From assembly GCA_037043015.1 (NCBI GenBank), contig CM073325.1, positions 2,172,501-2,236,500 on the forward strand: a stretch of 64,000 nt of DNA, read 5' to 3'. Source of the stretch: Bryum argenteum. Taxonomy: Eukaryota; Streptophyta; Bryopsida; Bryales; Bryaceae. The notes beneath the pieces are model-generated. The model saw only the letters and a list, made by a program, of their open reading frames with translations. It was not told the origin of the DNA and ran no database searches. Below are positions 34,333-46,734 of the stretch, in pieces. Numbering within the stretch: position 1 is the first letter of the stretch; the number at the start of each line of letters is the position of its first letter. A program made the translations under genes and the position numbers.

Positions 34333-34859
34333 CCTTGAACCCATCCAAATTCCAATTAAAACATCCATTTGCCAAACACTCGCACCCTAAATAGTTCTAT
34401 CTTGGTTACTTTATTTTAGTCTGGTCTCGGTTACTTTGTGTAGTCAGTTTCGTATGTGTAGTTTAGTGTCTATTCCCGTAAGGGGTGAGTAGTTTTGTTC
34501 TTTTACCACTTTGTCCTGTGGCCATTGAGGTAAAGACATTACGAACAGACGCTGTATTCACGCCAATCTCTTATTGGAGATTGGAGTTCTTATATATATG
34601 TAGCATAACGCTTCGGGCATCCTTCATTTTGTCGTACTTATCCTCCATTGCCTTCCAAGCAAGACTATCAGCCGGTATTCGCATCACCTCATCAAGACTT
34701 CTATTGTCATGATGCCATATCATGCGAAGAGACAGACTCGGGCTCCGGTAATAAGCAAGAAGGCGTGGTATTATAGGGAAATACCACATTCTCTGCACAT
34801 TAACAAAAATTGTAAATAACACTGTGGATAAATCCAAGAGCATTGAAGTTATACTTCAG

Positions 34860-35409
34860 CATTCTAATGGTATTTGTTATTAAAACTTGGGGTGTCGTTT
34901 ATTTTATTTTTAAAAATTTTTCATTCCCTCGGATTGAACTGACTGTGTACAAAAGCATACGGAAATAGTAACAAACTGCAACATTTAAAAAAAAAAAAAA
35001 TTCTCCACATAATATACTCATCGTTATAGTACTTCCACTTTGATGATTTTGTACATGCATTTTATTTCGGGATTTTACTAATATAAACATTTCTGCATTG
35101 TATTTAGGCAATTTACTAATATGAACAATTCTGAAGTATCCATGACGCATGCTCTTGCACATATTTGGGTAGGATGTGACTACAAAAACAATACCCCATA
35201 TCAAATTACTAACAAGTAATTCATGTGAACTAGCTGATACAGTCGTCAGGATTCTACACAGGTTCGGTGTTATGATAACAGAAACTTCAGTCACAAATTA
35301 AAATGTATTTTGTGCTGAAAAATTCTGTGTATTTATGCAGTCTTGTAATATGGGCTAAATACGAAGTACTAAGAATTAGTAAGAGAGATTAAAATAGTAG
35401 GATAAATCA
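34860..35409. other. Intron 2 of the tnp2 gene outside the MITE
   Basis: AT-rich sequence with no ORF of note, between tnp2 exon 3 (starting 34792) and the TTAA MITE. Nothing recognised. Confidence 0.4.
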
Positions 35410-35994
35410 TTAACCCCTAAAGATCCTTGGGTGTTTTTGGGAGCTTAAAACCTCAAAACTCCAATTCTCTACCTCTATGGACTTCAAGGGGTGCGAAACA
35501 ATTTTTTTATTCTTTTCTTAACTTCCAACCGTAAGATCTTGTACCTAAGCCAATTTTCAGTATCTGATATAAAAATTGACCGTTGGATGTTTACCATTTG
35601 AGAGATTATAACATCCAAAGTTTGTCTACGAAGTTTTTTTGGGCATTGTTGAGATTATTTTTGACACTTTTGGAGGCTGCCCTTGTAAAATTGGTACTCT
35701 TTTTGACTTGGGGCCCTTTGGAACTTAAGTAGTGATTTGGTCATAAACATATTTCCAAAAAAAAATCTCAAAAAAATACTAAATTTAAACTGCCCCAGTT
35801 CGGCTCGCAAACCAAGAATTGTTGTAGAAGACTCAAAAATTGGAATTTGGCTTTGTAAATTTTACCACATACACTTTGCAGTATAGGGAGCACCCATTAA
35901 AAAATTTAGGCAAAAATATTACTTTTAACCTATTCATCTAAGCTGCCCAAAATAGCAAAAGCCCGATTTGGTCCTCTTGGATCTTTAGGGTTAA
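35410..35994. mobile_element. 585-bp piggyBac-type MITE (TTAA target)
   Basis: The ends read TTAACCCCTAAAGATCC and GGATCTTTAGGGTTAA, with TTAA as target duplication. It lies in the tnp2 intron. Internal words CCAACCGTAAGATCTTG and ACCGTTGGATGTTTACC are shared, in reverse orientation, with the MITE at 43021, the CACTA element at 17653 and the repeat at 60960. Confidence 0.88.
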
Positions 35995-37259
35995 GAAGGT
36001 GTAGAGAAACATACCTTACGAGGAACTGTTTTGCTTTGTGTAGTTTCAGTAAACCGGGAAAGATTACATTTGGGGCAGACTTTCCAGTCCTTCTTGATAG
36101 GGCCATATGAGTAAAGGGTTTGGTCACAAGGACATGCATGATAGACGATATAGTCAAAACCCACATCACTTACTATCTTGCGTGCTTCAGCTCTTGTTGT
36201 AGGCATTCTGGAGTTTAGATTCACAGGGATTACTTTCTCTGAAATTGCTCTAAAAATGGCATCCATGGCCACATTTGAGATCTGTTTATCAGCCTGGATG
36301 GTTAGGAACAAGAAGATAATCGATAAACGACTTGATGTTGCTCCATCAAAAATCATGGTGGAAGCTTCTTGTTCTAGTACCGAAAGTTTGGCGTCCATGT
36401 CTTGAGGAAAATGGTCATTCCGTTCAAGACCATGTGCATCGAAATCACGAAGAAGATCCATGTATTCTTCTAATACAAACCTGTCTTCTCGATATATATC
36501 ATGCTCCTCAACAATTTCTTCACTTCCTCCCACTTCTTGTGTGCCATCGAAACTCGGATCCAAACCGGAAGGGTCCACACTTAACCTTTGAGCCTCATAC
36601 AATCCGTGCGATAGCAAAAAAATTTATAACGTATTTCATCAGAATTAAAAATTGACAATAGATCCTAAAAACAATGTGATCTAATTTATACTACTTTAGG
36701 ATTTGAGGGAAAAACCATGAATATTTGAAGTTATTGTGAACGAGAATGAAATACGAAGGGCATAGCCTACCCCTTCACTACATAGTTCAATTTTTTACCT
36801 ATTATATTGTGTTTGTATAATTATATAACTAGAGGATTCATACTATTCACGAAATACTGTAACATGCTATTCAAGAAAAGAAGATAAGAGTTCCGAAAGA
36901 ATCACCTGATACTTATCAGACATCTTATAGAGATCAATATGATTATCAACAATAGATATATATCTCATACTTGGCTTATCCAATTGTGCACATTTACAGC
37001 ACGGGCAGTAGACCTTGAACTCCGGTATATCGGGTGCATCTTCCAATGTTGTTTCCTCCCGTCTTCTTTTTTTTCTAGAGTATGTTGTTCTGGGGGGCGA
37101 GGATGGAATGTCCTCAGTAATTGAGAGTATAGGTGGAGGAGCCGGAGGAGTGAATTGAGAAACCCCAACAACTTTATGTCGGCGAGGCATTTTTAAAGAC
37201 CTACAATACATCCATGATACAAAACATGGTTAATGTGACACATGTTACAATGAACAAGG

Positions 37260-37449
37260 AAAAGTATTAACCAAACATTTAACCAAAATTTAACCAAAAT
37301 TTTAACCCAAAATTTATCCAAAATGTATCCTAAGTATTAATACTATAATTGAACCATAATATAACCATAAAATAGAACCAGAAATTGAACCCAAATTGAA
37401 CCCAAAATTTTATCCACAATTTTAACCAAAATGTAACCACAAATTTTAA
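37260..37449. repeat. Degenerate AACCAAAATTT-type simple repeat
   Basis: Many variants of AACCAAAATTT/AACCCAAATTG in a row, leading into the 550-bp array. Words of this type recur at each array junction (37960-38010, 38510-38550). Confidence 0.8.
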
Positions 37450-38803
37450 CCAAACATTGAACCAAAACATTGACCAAATTCATTAACATTAATTAAAAAA
37501 ATGAAAAGCAAATTAGTTATTATATTCTTTTCAATGACTATAAGACAGACTTCTAGAAAATACGTATCATAAAACTCACATACGACTTCATACCAATGAG
37601 TACGTATTAATTCGATAATTACTTGGCAAAACATTTCTGACCCTCAATATATCCTAATATCCTGATATCCTAATTTGACCAGGAGATTAACCTAATCAAA
37701 TTTTCATGAGTGCGTAAGATGAACCCACTTTCGTTTATCCTCTAAAATGTTGTGTCGCAAAACCGACTACGTGTACTTTATAAATCGTGAGAAAATATTT
37801 AATAAAATCTATTTTAAAAATTTGATAACCTAGTTCTATGTAAACCTATTTCACCCATAGAACTCCGTTCAGGCATAACTATGAGCCTAGCGAGAATGTA
37901 ATTTTTGGAAGTGAAATTTAGTGTGCAGGCCCAATTTCGACAAAAACCGAACACATCATTTTATCCACAGTTTTAACCATAATTTAACCACAAATTTTAA
38001 CCAAACATTGAACCAACACTTTGACCAAATTCATTAACATTCATTAAAAACTGAAAAGCAAATTAGTTATTATATTCTTCTCAAAGACTATAAGACAGAC
38101 TTCCGGAAAATACGTATCATAAAACTCACATACGACTTCATACAAATCAGTACGTATTAATTCGATAATTCCTTGGCAAAACATTTATGACCCTCAATAT
38201 ATCCTAATATCCTAATATCCTATTTTGGCCAGGAGATTAACCTAATCAAATTTTCATGAGTGCGTAAGATGAACCCACTTTCGTTTATACTCTAAAATGT
38301 TGTGTCGCAAAACCGACTACGTGTACTTTATAAATCTTGAGAAAATATTTAATAAAATAAATCTAAAAAATTTGATAACCTAGTTCTATGTAAACCTATT
38401 TCACCCATAGAACTCCGTTCAGGCATAACTATGAGCCTAGCGAGAATGTAATTTGTGGAAGGGAAATTTAGTGTGCAGGCCCAATTTCGACAAAAACCGA
38501 ACACATCAATTTATCCACAATTTTAACCATAATTTAACAACAAATTTTAACCAAACATTGAACCAACACTTTGACCAAATTCATTAACATTACTTAAAAA
38601 CTGAAAAGCAAATTAGTTATTATATCCTATTCAAAGACTATAATACAGACTTCCAGGAAATACGTATCATAAAGCTCACATACGACTTCATACAAATCAA
38701 AACGTATTAATTAGATAATTATATAGCAAAACATTTTTGACCCTCAATATATCCTATTTTGGCCAGGAGATTAACCTAATCAAATTTCAATGATTGCGTA
38801 AGA
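37450..38803. repeat. 550-bp tandem repeat, about 2.5 copies
   Basis: The word GAAAAGCAAATTAGTTATTA starts near 37503, 38053 and 38603, exactly 550 bases apart. Copies 1 and 2 are near-identical; copy 3 is cut after GATTGCGTAAGAT at about 38803. The array sits between the divergent tnp2 and Transposase_24 genes, where promoters should lie. Confidence 0.93.
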
Positions 38804-39199
38804 TTTCGAAATCATTAACAAGCGTTAGAAATATAATGCCAGGAGTACGTACCTAGGGCCTGGCGATGGATGCGACTTACAGAGTTTGCGTTATGATGAC
38901 TTTGCATTCAATAGCCGTTACCGACGCCGCCACTCCTGCTGCAGGGGTCGTTTTTTCAAGTTCATTTTGTTACCTCCCCCCTGCATACGCTCCGTGTGAT
39001 CCGGGTGCACTCGTCTTTGCGTCGTTGCGGAGTTTAGGGAGAGTGTGTGTTCAGGTGTTTTCGAAGCTCCACCGCTGCAGAGGCCGTCGCTAAACCATTC
39101 AGTGTCCGACGATGTCGTTTTTTCCGTATTGAGCTGAGTTCCGTCAGTGCGAGTGCGAGCGATTCTGGTTTTGAAGTTCCTCACAGTCCACCCCGCAGA

Positions 39200-39600
39200 C
39201 TGCTTGATTTCTGTGAGTCGTCGACTCGATGAGTCTTAAGAGCGCTAAGTGGAGGAGTCTTCGAGTCGGTGAGTCGCTGAGTCGTGAGAGTCGTGAGGCG
39301 GGAGTGCTGTGTGACAACTGTTGTATCGAGAGTGCTGTCTCGGGAGTCGGTGTGTCGCTGAGTCTACACTGTCTCGGAGTCGAGGAGTCGTCCACTCCCT
39401 CTGAAGTCGCTGTCTCGTGAGTCGGCTTCCTCTGTCGCGGGAGTTCTGTGTGGGGAGAGCGCGTCTCGGTAGTCGGTGAGACGCTCAGTATTTAGAGGAG
39501 GAGTCGTGGAGTTCTTGAGTCACTTAGTCGTTTGTCGCGAGTGCTGTGTCGGGAGGGCAGGGAATTCTGTGTCGGGAGAGCTCTGAGTCCTAAGGCCTGT
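39200..39600. repeat. Degenerate GAGTCG-rich region
   Basis: GAGTCG, GTGAGTC and GCGGGAGT words recur dozens of times without a fixed period. Short frames on both strands are by-products. It lies in the presumed 5' region of the Transposase_24-type gene. Confidence 0.7.
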
Positions 39601-39934
39601 GAGTGCAGACATCGGAGGTTAGTCGCACAGTGCAAGAGAGGACTTAGTGGTACTAACTATTGCTGACATCAACTGTACAATTTGCTGTTGTCTTGGTTCG
39701 CTCTAGCCGGGATGCCCACGCCTTTTTCCTTTGCTGTTACGCACTCCGGAGGTCCCTAAACACTCCTTTCCAATTTTTCCTTCTGTTTTGCTTGTTAGTT
39801 TTGTGGGATTAGTTTTTGCAGGGTATATGTTCTCCCATTGTCCTATCTACTCAGCTCTGTTTTTGTTGTGCTAAAGATTTCCTCATTCCCCGCCTCCACT
39901 TGTCTTGTCTTTCTGAGTTACCATAGTCTTGTCA

Positions 39935-42900
39935 ATGGGAGAGGTAGAAATGGCCGCAAGTGGCGGAGGTAGTGCGGATGCGCCTTCCCGGCAGTGCAGG
40001 AGTGTTTATGACACTGGTGTGAATTGCGAGGGAGATGACACTTGCAATCTGAGAGTGAAAGAGGTGGATACCTTGTATAAGAAGACAGATCCGAAGCAAC
40101 CATATGCAACAAGGAGTTTGAAGCCTACACCACCAGCAATAGAAACGGGCACGTCAGGAGGTACCGAAGCGCGCATGGAGTCAAAGAGAGGGAAACGCAA
40201 GAAGATTGGAGGAGGGCAGCAGCAAATGTGGACCAAGAAATTCCTGCGGAAGAAGAACGGAGGGTCTGAAGAGCAGGAAACAATTTCGATGTACCTGCGG
40301 AGTGCAGATACAGTGATCGATGTATCGATCAAATCGCCAGCTAAGAGGAAGAAGACAAGCCGGCGCCAGGCAAAAGTCAGTGGCTCTGCCACCTCCACCG
40401 GACCAGCAATTGGTGGCAACCAACAATGCACAAGTTCCTCCGAAACTATGCAGGAGTTGCAACAGTCAGGAGGCTCAAGGAAGAAGAACGATCCGGCGAT
40501 GGTGATTCATCTCGTGGACGACAACGGTGATAACTCGGCGAGGACACACTTGCTAAAAAGCAGCAGGAGAAGGTCCGGGACGAAGATAGCACGAAGGAGT
40601 CTGCAGCAGCAGTACCTGGAAGCAGATAAGCAGCCGGTTCAACAGGGGACAATCGCAACATGTTCAGCAGGCGGCCAAGGTATGAGACATCGTAAATTTT
40701 CCTAAACCTCATGTGCATTTCATGAATTTTGTGAATATATTAATACATGACGTTTTTCAGCTCTCATGCAGGGTTCAGCTTCCAAAGTGTACACGAACAG
40801 AATGCAGAGCATGCGGACGACCCAGTTCCACACAATGCGGATGGCGGGATTCCACAATTTGCACAGGACAGAGGGGAAGTACCAGCCGGGGATGTCACCA
40901 ACGGAAGTGCTCATGAGGGTGCCCCGAGTGCTGTAGAATGCAGAGTGTCCTTGGAAGAGCCGTCGTTGAAGGTGTACGCCACTTCCTCGAACGCAATGGC
41001 GATCACCGAGGCGGTACTGATTGGCGATGACGACACCACTCACCGAGGCGCGCAGCACGAAGTGGTTTGCGGCAGGGCATCTACAACTATGGAAACCGCA
41101 CTTCGAATTCCACCTGAAGCATCATTCATTTCAAATATTGAAGTGACTAATGTGGGTACGATGGGTGCAGGGGAATTGGGTTTGCTTTCAGGACCTGTCG
41201 ATGGAGCGGCGCCCACCTCAGGGGGGATTGAGTTCCCCCATGCTGATGCAGATATGGAGAGCCATTTCGTCGCAGCTGTTGTAGAGAACGGAAGCCCAAT
41301 TCAAGAGCCAGATGCAGAGCAAGGGAGGTCGATGGCAGCGCGTCATGCATAGATCGGAAGCCAACAAGCACCGACTCCTGCACTTATTCAGAGCACTTCC
41401 ACAGCGCCTGATGCAGAGACAGGAAGCCCTAATACGACAGCGCCGGTTGTACTTGGGACTGAATTCCTTCAAACTGATAGAGATAATCACAGCCCGGAGC
41501 CTCAGACAGAGAAGAGGCATGTCAGCTAACGGTAGCAGATTGCTTGGCCGAGTTTAGAGTACGATCACGAAGCCCATCTCCCATTCCCCTTTCTCAAACG
41601 CAGGTTACTCCTAGCTCGAGACCACCACGACAAAGCAAGCCGCAGAGACAGTCCTCTCCACCACCTATGACATTAGTGCCTGTGGTGTCGCCAAGTAAAA
41701 CTGCGTCTAAGGCAGCGAAGAGTAAGGAAGAGCCAAAGCTGTACCTGGACGCTATCCTGAGCAAGCTGTCACCAACAGAGCAAGCGAAGTACCTCAGAGC
41801 GAAAGCGGGAGGTAAGTGACGACGGTTCCTCATTTCTTTCCTATTTAGACAGCTGATTTCTTTCCTATTTAGACAGCCACTGCATGTCGTCGAAATATGT
41901 GGTTGTGTAGATTAGGTTCCTCCTGCACTAACAGTTGACGTACATGCAAATACAGATGCTGGAGGAAAAGTTAGGAGGAACTGGAGGGCAAGATGGCCTT
42001 CCTGGCACTGTCCAAATCGGTGATAAGTCGAGGAGTAAAAAGAAGGACAAGATGCCGGATGACGAAACAAGGACGGAAAGTCCACAGTTGTCCAAGAAGG
42101 AGCTAAGGCGGCAGAAGAGGGCGGCCGAGAAGCAAGCCGAAATGGAACAGATAGAGAAGGCAATGCGGGATTTGGCGAAAAAAAAGGCGGCACTCGAGGC
42201 TGAAGGTAAGAAGAAACACAAAGGTGAAGTGCCCTCACCTCGAGAGAGCAACAAGGACCAAGCCTCTAAGCGCTCTGTGCATACAAAGGAGGCATCGAAG
42301 GGCCTCAAAGTAAGCCAAATCCCAGCGACGAGGATGAACACCAATTCCATAGAATCCTCAGCAATAAGTTTGCCTAGCGAGAGCAACATAATTAGCGATG
42401 TGCATTCCATAGGCATGTGGGATACAGTTAAGGACGTCCCTCCATGCGAGGTTAATGCGTTGGGCCAACCCATAGGGACGTTCTGGAAACATATGCAGAG
42501 TTACACACATGGGCGAGCTCCCTGGATTTTCCCATGGGACGTATCATGGCCGCATCAAGACAAAGCACTCAAGAGAGCTTTTGCCAGTAGAGTCCATTCC
42601 TTGTATCCGGGGAAGTATGACATAGACTATGTATTAGAAGATGTAGCGACGAATATTAGGCAGAGGAGACAGAGAACTAGGAATCATATAAAGAGACATA
42701 ACTCAAAAAAGTATACCCCCATCGCTCATGGTCTTACAGTCAAGGCCTGGAATAATATTTGGGCCTCCATTTCTAACCGATCATACCAGGAAAAATCTAA
42801 CAAATGCAAAGTAGCCGCGGATGCAAGGACTGAGCGAATGGGATATACTCACCGACTCGGTTCGTTGGGAGTGGCAGGTTTGATCAAAAAATTTGTAAGT

Positions 42901-44462
42901 ATTCAAATAACTTTTGCAATTCCAGTTATGATTTCAATGAATTTGTACCAATTTAGATAGAGTGCGGAAATCTCTGAAGTAGGATTTTCTGGGACCGTAG
43001 TAGTACATGACTGTAACCGTTAACCCCTAAAAATCCAGGAAAACCGATTCGGTTTTCTGAGATTTCGGGCAGCTCATTTTAAGCATTTAAATTGATATTT
43101 TTGCCTAAGATTTTTATTGGGTGCTCCCCATACAGTAATGTGTATGTGGTAAAATTTTCAAAGTCAAATTTTAATTTTATAACCTTCACCTAGAAATTTT
43201 AGGTTTCAAGTCCTAAACGGGCAGTTTAAATTTTTTTTTTTTTTTTTTTTTTTTTTAGAAATATGTTCATTACCAAATTACTATTCAAATTCCAAAGTAT
43301 CCGAAGTCAAAAAGTTTACCAATTTTACAAGGGCAGCCTCCAAAACTTTCAAAAACAATCTTCACAATTTCTAGTAATTTTACAATTTTTTCTTTTTCAA
43401 AAATTGCCAAAATTCGAGATTTTGGATTTTTTCCAAGATTTTTTTTTTCAAAATTCACATTATCATAAATGCACCTTCTCACCGTCGAGATTTTTCTCAA
43501 ACTAAATATATCATACGTGGTGCTTGTTTTACTATATGGTTGTTTTTAGACCTTCTTTCATAAAATATTTTACGTTAAGGTCAAAAAGTGGAATTGGTCT
43601 CTAAAATTTTGCATGAGCATACCCAACTTGATTACCTACATGAAAAAAAATGAGGGAAAAATATTTGGAATAACAATCATCAAGTTGCCCTTGGCACCAT
43701 TTAGACAATGCCTCTCACGCAGCGGCAAAAAAAAGTGTTGGTCAAACTTTGATTGTTATGATCTCACAAATGACAAACATCCAACGGTTGAAATTTTGAC
43801 CAGTCCTTTGTATACAAGTTAGGTACAAGATCTTACGGTTCAAAGTCTAAAACCGGAAAAAAAAGTTTCTCCATTTCCCCATTTCCCAACGAAGGTGAAA
43901 AATGGCAGTTTTTGGTTCTGGAGGTCGAGGAAACCCCTGGATTTTTAGGGGTTAACTTTTGAAAGTACGTTAGCTGCAAATGTTCTGTTTTCAGCTTTGA
44001 TATGCGATGTTCTGACCCCGGCTCTAGGAGGACGAGTTCAAGCGGGTGCCCACGGAGGACGAGGTCGCTATAGGGAAGCGTGATGGAATTCAGAGCCTCT
44101 TCGAAATGACTCATAGGCGGTACAACAGGAAGGCAGGGGAGCTGGACAGAGTTCTCGCGATAAACCAAGCAGCCGCGTCGAAATCGGCCCAAAAAAAGCA
44201 TCAGTCTCTGGCGTCAGCTGACACGGACGAGGAGAGCGCGAGGACCTCATCAGATGATGAAGACGAGGGTGAGGCCTGTAAGGAGGAGAAGTCGTGCGGA
44301 TCAGGCTCCTCTAAAACCGCCAGCAGCGAGGAAGAGGGACAGGAGGACGTCGAGGAGGCCGAAGCTGAGTTCAAAGCCAACGATTCGGAGGAAGACGAAG
44401 GAAATCAGAAGGAGGAAGTAGGGTCATCGTCGGAGGACGCTAGTGCAGATGATCGCGACTGA
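39935..44462 (+). pseudogene. Transposase_24 (Ptta/En-Spm) type CACTA protein
   Basis: Exon 1 39935-40679 (MGEVEMAASGGG; Lys-rich SKRGKRKKIGGG), donor AAG|GTATGA. Exon 2 from 40772 after TGCAG (FSFQSVHEQNAEH), Glu/Pro/Thr-rich. Exon 3 from about 41935 to 42894: coiled coil (KKELRRQKRAAEKQAEME), then VSWPHQDKALKRAFASRV, WASISNRSYQEKSNKCKVA, MGYTHRLGSLGVAGLIKKF, with donor TTT|GTAAGT. Exon 4 44028-44462: EDEFKRVPTEDEVAIGKRDG, FEMTHRRYNRKAG, and a long acidic tail. The block S-N-K-x-K..TH..G before a splice and EM-TH after it is the Transposase_24 pattern. These proteins are thought to bind CACTA ends. An in-frame TAG at 41350 and frame change before 41544 suggest damage. Intron 3 carries a MITE. 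Confidence 0.6.
43021..43955. mobile_element. 935-bp piggyBac-type MITE (TTAA target) in an intron
   Basis: The ends are TTAACCCCTAAAAATCCAGG and its exact reverse complement at 43936-43955, the longest perfect inverted repeat in this TTAA family. Near the ends, GGGTGCTCCCCATACAGTAA and GTATGTGGTAAAATTTT match the 35410 element. Contains a T30 tract (43228-43257). No transposase. Confidence 0.92.
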
Positions 44463-45239
44463 ATCGGCATGTGATAGACGAATTCCCATTTTGTGTTGCC
44501 TCTCACACGTGGTAGGTATTTTTTGTACATGTTGTGAATACTATAGACACCATTGACACAGACATATGTATGTGTTATTATGTGTTAATCTTAGACCCTT
44601 GCAGAGCATGTTGTATTCTGTGTAGTGTACTGCAGAAGTATGCGGAACAGGATCCATTTCTGAAGTCAACAGGTTTTACGTCCTACTAACGAGGTAGCGA
44701 TGTTGGGGAATTGTACGTTTCGGAATGCGTATCTAAGTTACCATATGTATCTTTTCTTTGGGATAGGACAGAACTGAGGTTTTTCGGATGCAATGTACAT
44801 ATGGTTAAAGTCCTCAGAGAACCTGCCTTTCCTTGTATGTAAAAGGTCCGCAAGCAGGGTATGTAGATCCTCCAACCGGGAATGGTTATAAATTGCTATT
44901 TTCACAATTCGATCGATGAATCTGTAATATCCACGTCCCAAAATCAAAGCCTTTCGTTACTCGCAGATATAAGGCACAATAATATCATCGACGATCTATA
45001 ATTCCTCAGATAATTCTTTTATTAGTAAACATAAATCTATTTCAGATTTTCACGCGGTTACTTTCCCGTTCTCTTTTCACCTATTCAACTGATTCATTTT
45101 TCCAAAAGCGAGTAATTACTCAAATCTCTAAAAGTTACCACTGCGGACAAAAAAATTCACTTCGTTCTCAATTAACGCAAAGGTAAACTATTTTCCTCAC
45201 GAGTTGAAACACTCAGCATCCCGGATAGAAGTTACATAT
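44463..45239. other. 3' flank of the Transposase_24-type gene
   Basis: AT-rich, no convincing ORF. It presumably contains the gene's 3' untranslated region and the inner side of the CACTA subterminal region. Confidence 0.35.
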
Positions 45240-45497
45240 CTCGATGACCGATGATGCAGAAGTGGGCCCCCCTCCCCTGCCACGTGCTTTTTTTGCGCAC
45301 GGGAACTCGAATTGTCCGGGAACGAGTAGTACCCAGCAGGGATTTTTCGTGTAACGGATGCTACACCCCAACGTAGCTTGTTAAATAGCTACGAACGCCT
45401 GTCACGAAAACGACGATTTCGGGGGACCAAATTCAGAGTGGTCCAGTGTATTTAGCTACGATTTTGCCGTAGCCCTTAGTGCAGAAACCTAGTAGTG
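45240..45497 (-). repeat. CACTA right terminus and subterminal motif cluster
   Basis: Read from the end, the minus strand starts CACTACTAGG. Within 250 bases the words ACGTAGCT, TAGCTACGAA, TAGCTACGAT and GCCGTAGC recur in both orientations, the kind of subterminal cluster bound by CACTA transposition proteins. Confidence 0.7.
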
Positions 45498-46213
45498 TAT
45501 GAGGCTTCATGACCTAAAGTTTTATCTACATGACTTAATATTTGGTATAAATAACTTACAATGCGTCTTCTATAAGGTTGTACGGTTCACCTTAAATTCT
45601 TAACTATGGGATCAAATAAGTCTCAATACCGAAGACAATTGGTTATATAATCCCAAGTAAAGTGAGTCATTGGCTAAATAGTGAGCGTTGTATTGCGTAA
45701 CAGTAATTTGAAGTAAACACGTATTTCATTATAATATTCAATGATTTTGGGAAACAACCGACGGTGTAATCTCTTTGTGTAGATGTCCAAAAAGACCTCA
45801 TGTGCTCAATTTGGACAAAATTTGAGTAAGCTATGGCTTTTTGAAAACGTCAACCATAGGTGTTTTGACAAGTTTTAGTGAAGTACCCAATGTGTGGAAC
45901 TGTGGATACATTTAGCTCGACTCAAGATCAAGTGTCATTAAATTAACAATTGAATATTCTCATTCTAACAAAATTCATGTAAGTATTTGATATTTTTCCG
46001 TCAAGCCATTAATTCCGATGGTCTATTTTGTATGTAGCTCCTATTAATCAAATTAGAGATTTTTAGTCTGCGCTGAAGGCTAGAAGTGAAACTCCAACCT
46101 ATTTAGAGGCCGGCGTGTATAGAGTGTTCTTTGACCTATCCTTGGATGTATGCCCAAACGTCATCACACCAATGGCGGGACTACTAACCTCTTCCGAGGC
46201 AGGATTGCAGTTA
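45498..46213. other. DNA between the CACTA and 12.7-kb elements
   Basis: No ORF or repeat recognised. It may be the oldest host sequence in this part of the window. Confidence 0.3.
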
Positions 46214-46599
46214 TGCGAGCGGTGAGCCGTGGGCCGTGAGCGATGAGCAGATTTTAAATTAGTGGTGAGCAGATTTTTTAAAAAATTTTGGACACTTAGA
46301 AGTGTGTAAAATTCACTTTATCAATCTTAGATTTGGAAAAAAGGTTGAACATGTGGTGTGCAAATCCGTGACAAAATCCTATAACCGTGTGGCTCTAGGA
46401 TGGTAACAAAATATTCACAATCCAAGAAATGGTTTTATGGATATGGGGTCCATGTTGTTATAGTTGTGGTGTACTACGATCATAACAATATTACTAGTAG
46501 TAACTAAATTAGGGCTGATGTCATCATTCTATTATTTATAAGTAGGGCGTCTAATACGGCACGACGCCGCGAGTGAAAGCGAAGTAATTTAAGGTTAAG

Positions 46600-46734
46600 G
46601 GCGCTAAGTGGCCCGAGTTCAAGCGCAACCAGTCTTACTCGATTGTGTATTCAATCCGTTATCACTTTGCCTCCGGGATGGGCCTATTGGAGGAACTGGT
46701 TTTGGAATACAATGACTTCATTGCTACGGCTTTA
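46600..46734 (+). other. Exon-like fragment with splice donor
   Basis: An open stretch KWPEFKRNQSYSIV..MGLLEELVLEYND runs into TTTAG|GTAAGGG. Coding-like composition and a good donor suggest an exon; no start or family is seen. It could be a captured fragment or the relic of the element's own gene. Confidence 0.35.

Larger units (their letters stand above)
34570..37211 (-). pseudogene. tnp2-type CACTA transposase, N-terminal part only
   Basis: Exon 1 (37211-36893): MPRRHKVVGVSQF, basic block RKKRRREE, then YCPCCKCAQLDK. Exon 2 (about 36617-36015): acidic helix, AMDAIFRAISEKVIP, MPTTRAEARKIVSDVG, then a Cys cluster (ACPCDQTLYSYG..CPKCNLSRF) ending VPRK|GTATGT. Exon 3 starts at 34792 after TGCAG: MWYFPIIPRLLAYYRS, MIWHHDNRSLDEVMRIP, DSLAWKAMEDKY. 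This order (Cys cluster, YFPxxPRL, HPADS-like, W-K) is that of tnp2 transposases. After DARSVMLH the similarity stops, so the catalytic core is gone. The 1.2-kb intron 2 contains the MITE at 35410-35994. It cannot be functional alone. Confidence 0.75.
34400..45497. mobile_element. CACTA element with divergent tnp2 and Transposase_24 genes, left end lost
   Basis: The right end is a clear CACTA terminus: the minus strand begins CACTACTAGGTTTCTGC at 45497. Inside are a tnp2-type transposase remnant running left (37211-34570) and a Transposase_24-type gene running right (39935-44462), the two-gene set of plant CACTA elements. The tnp2 gene ends before its main catalytic part and I see no CACTA left terminus, so the left side is truncated, the break lying somewhere between 34335 and 34600. 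Two TTAA-target MITEs lie in introns. This terminus differs from that of the small element at 17653. Confidence 0.7.
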
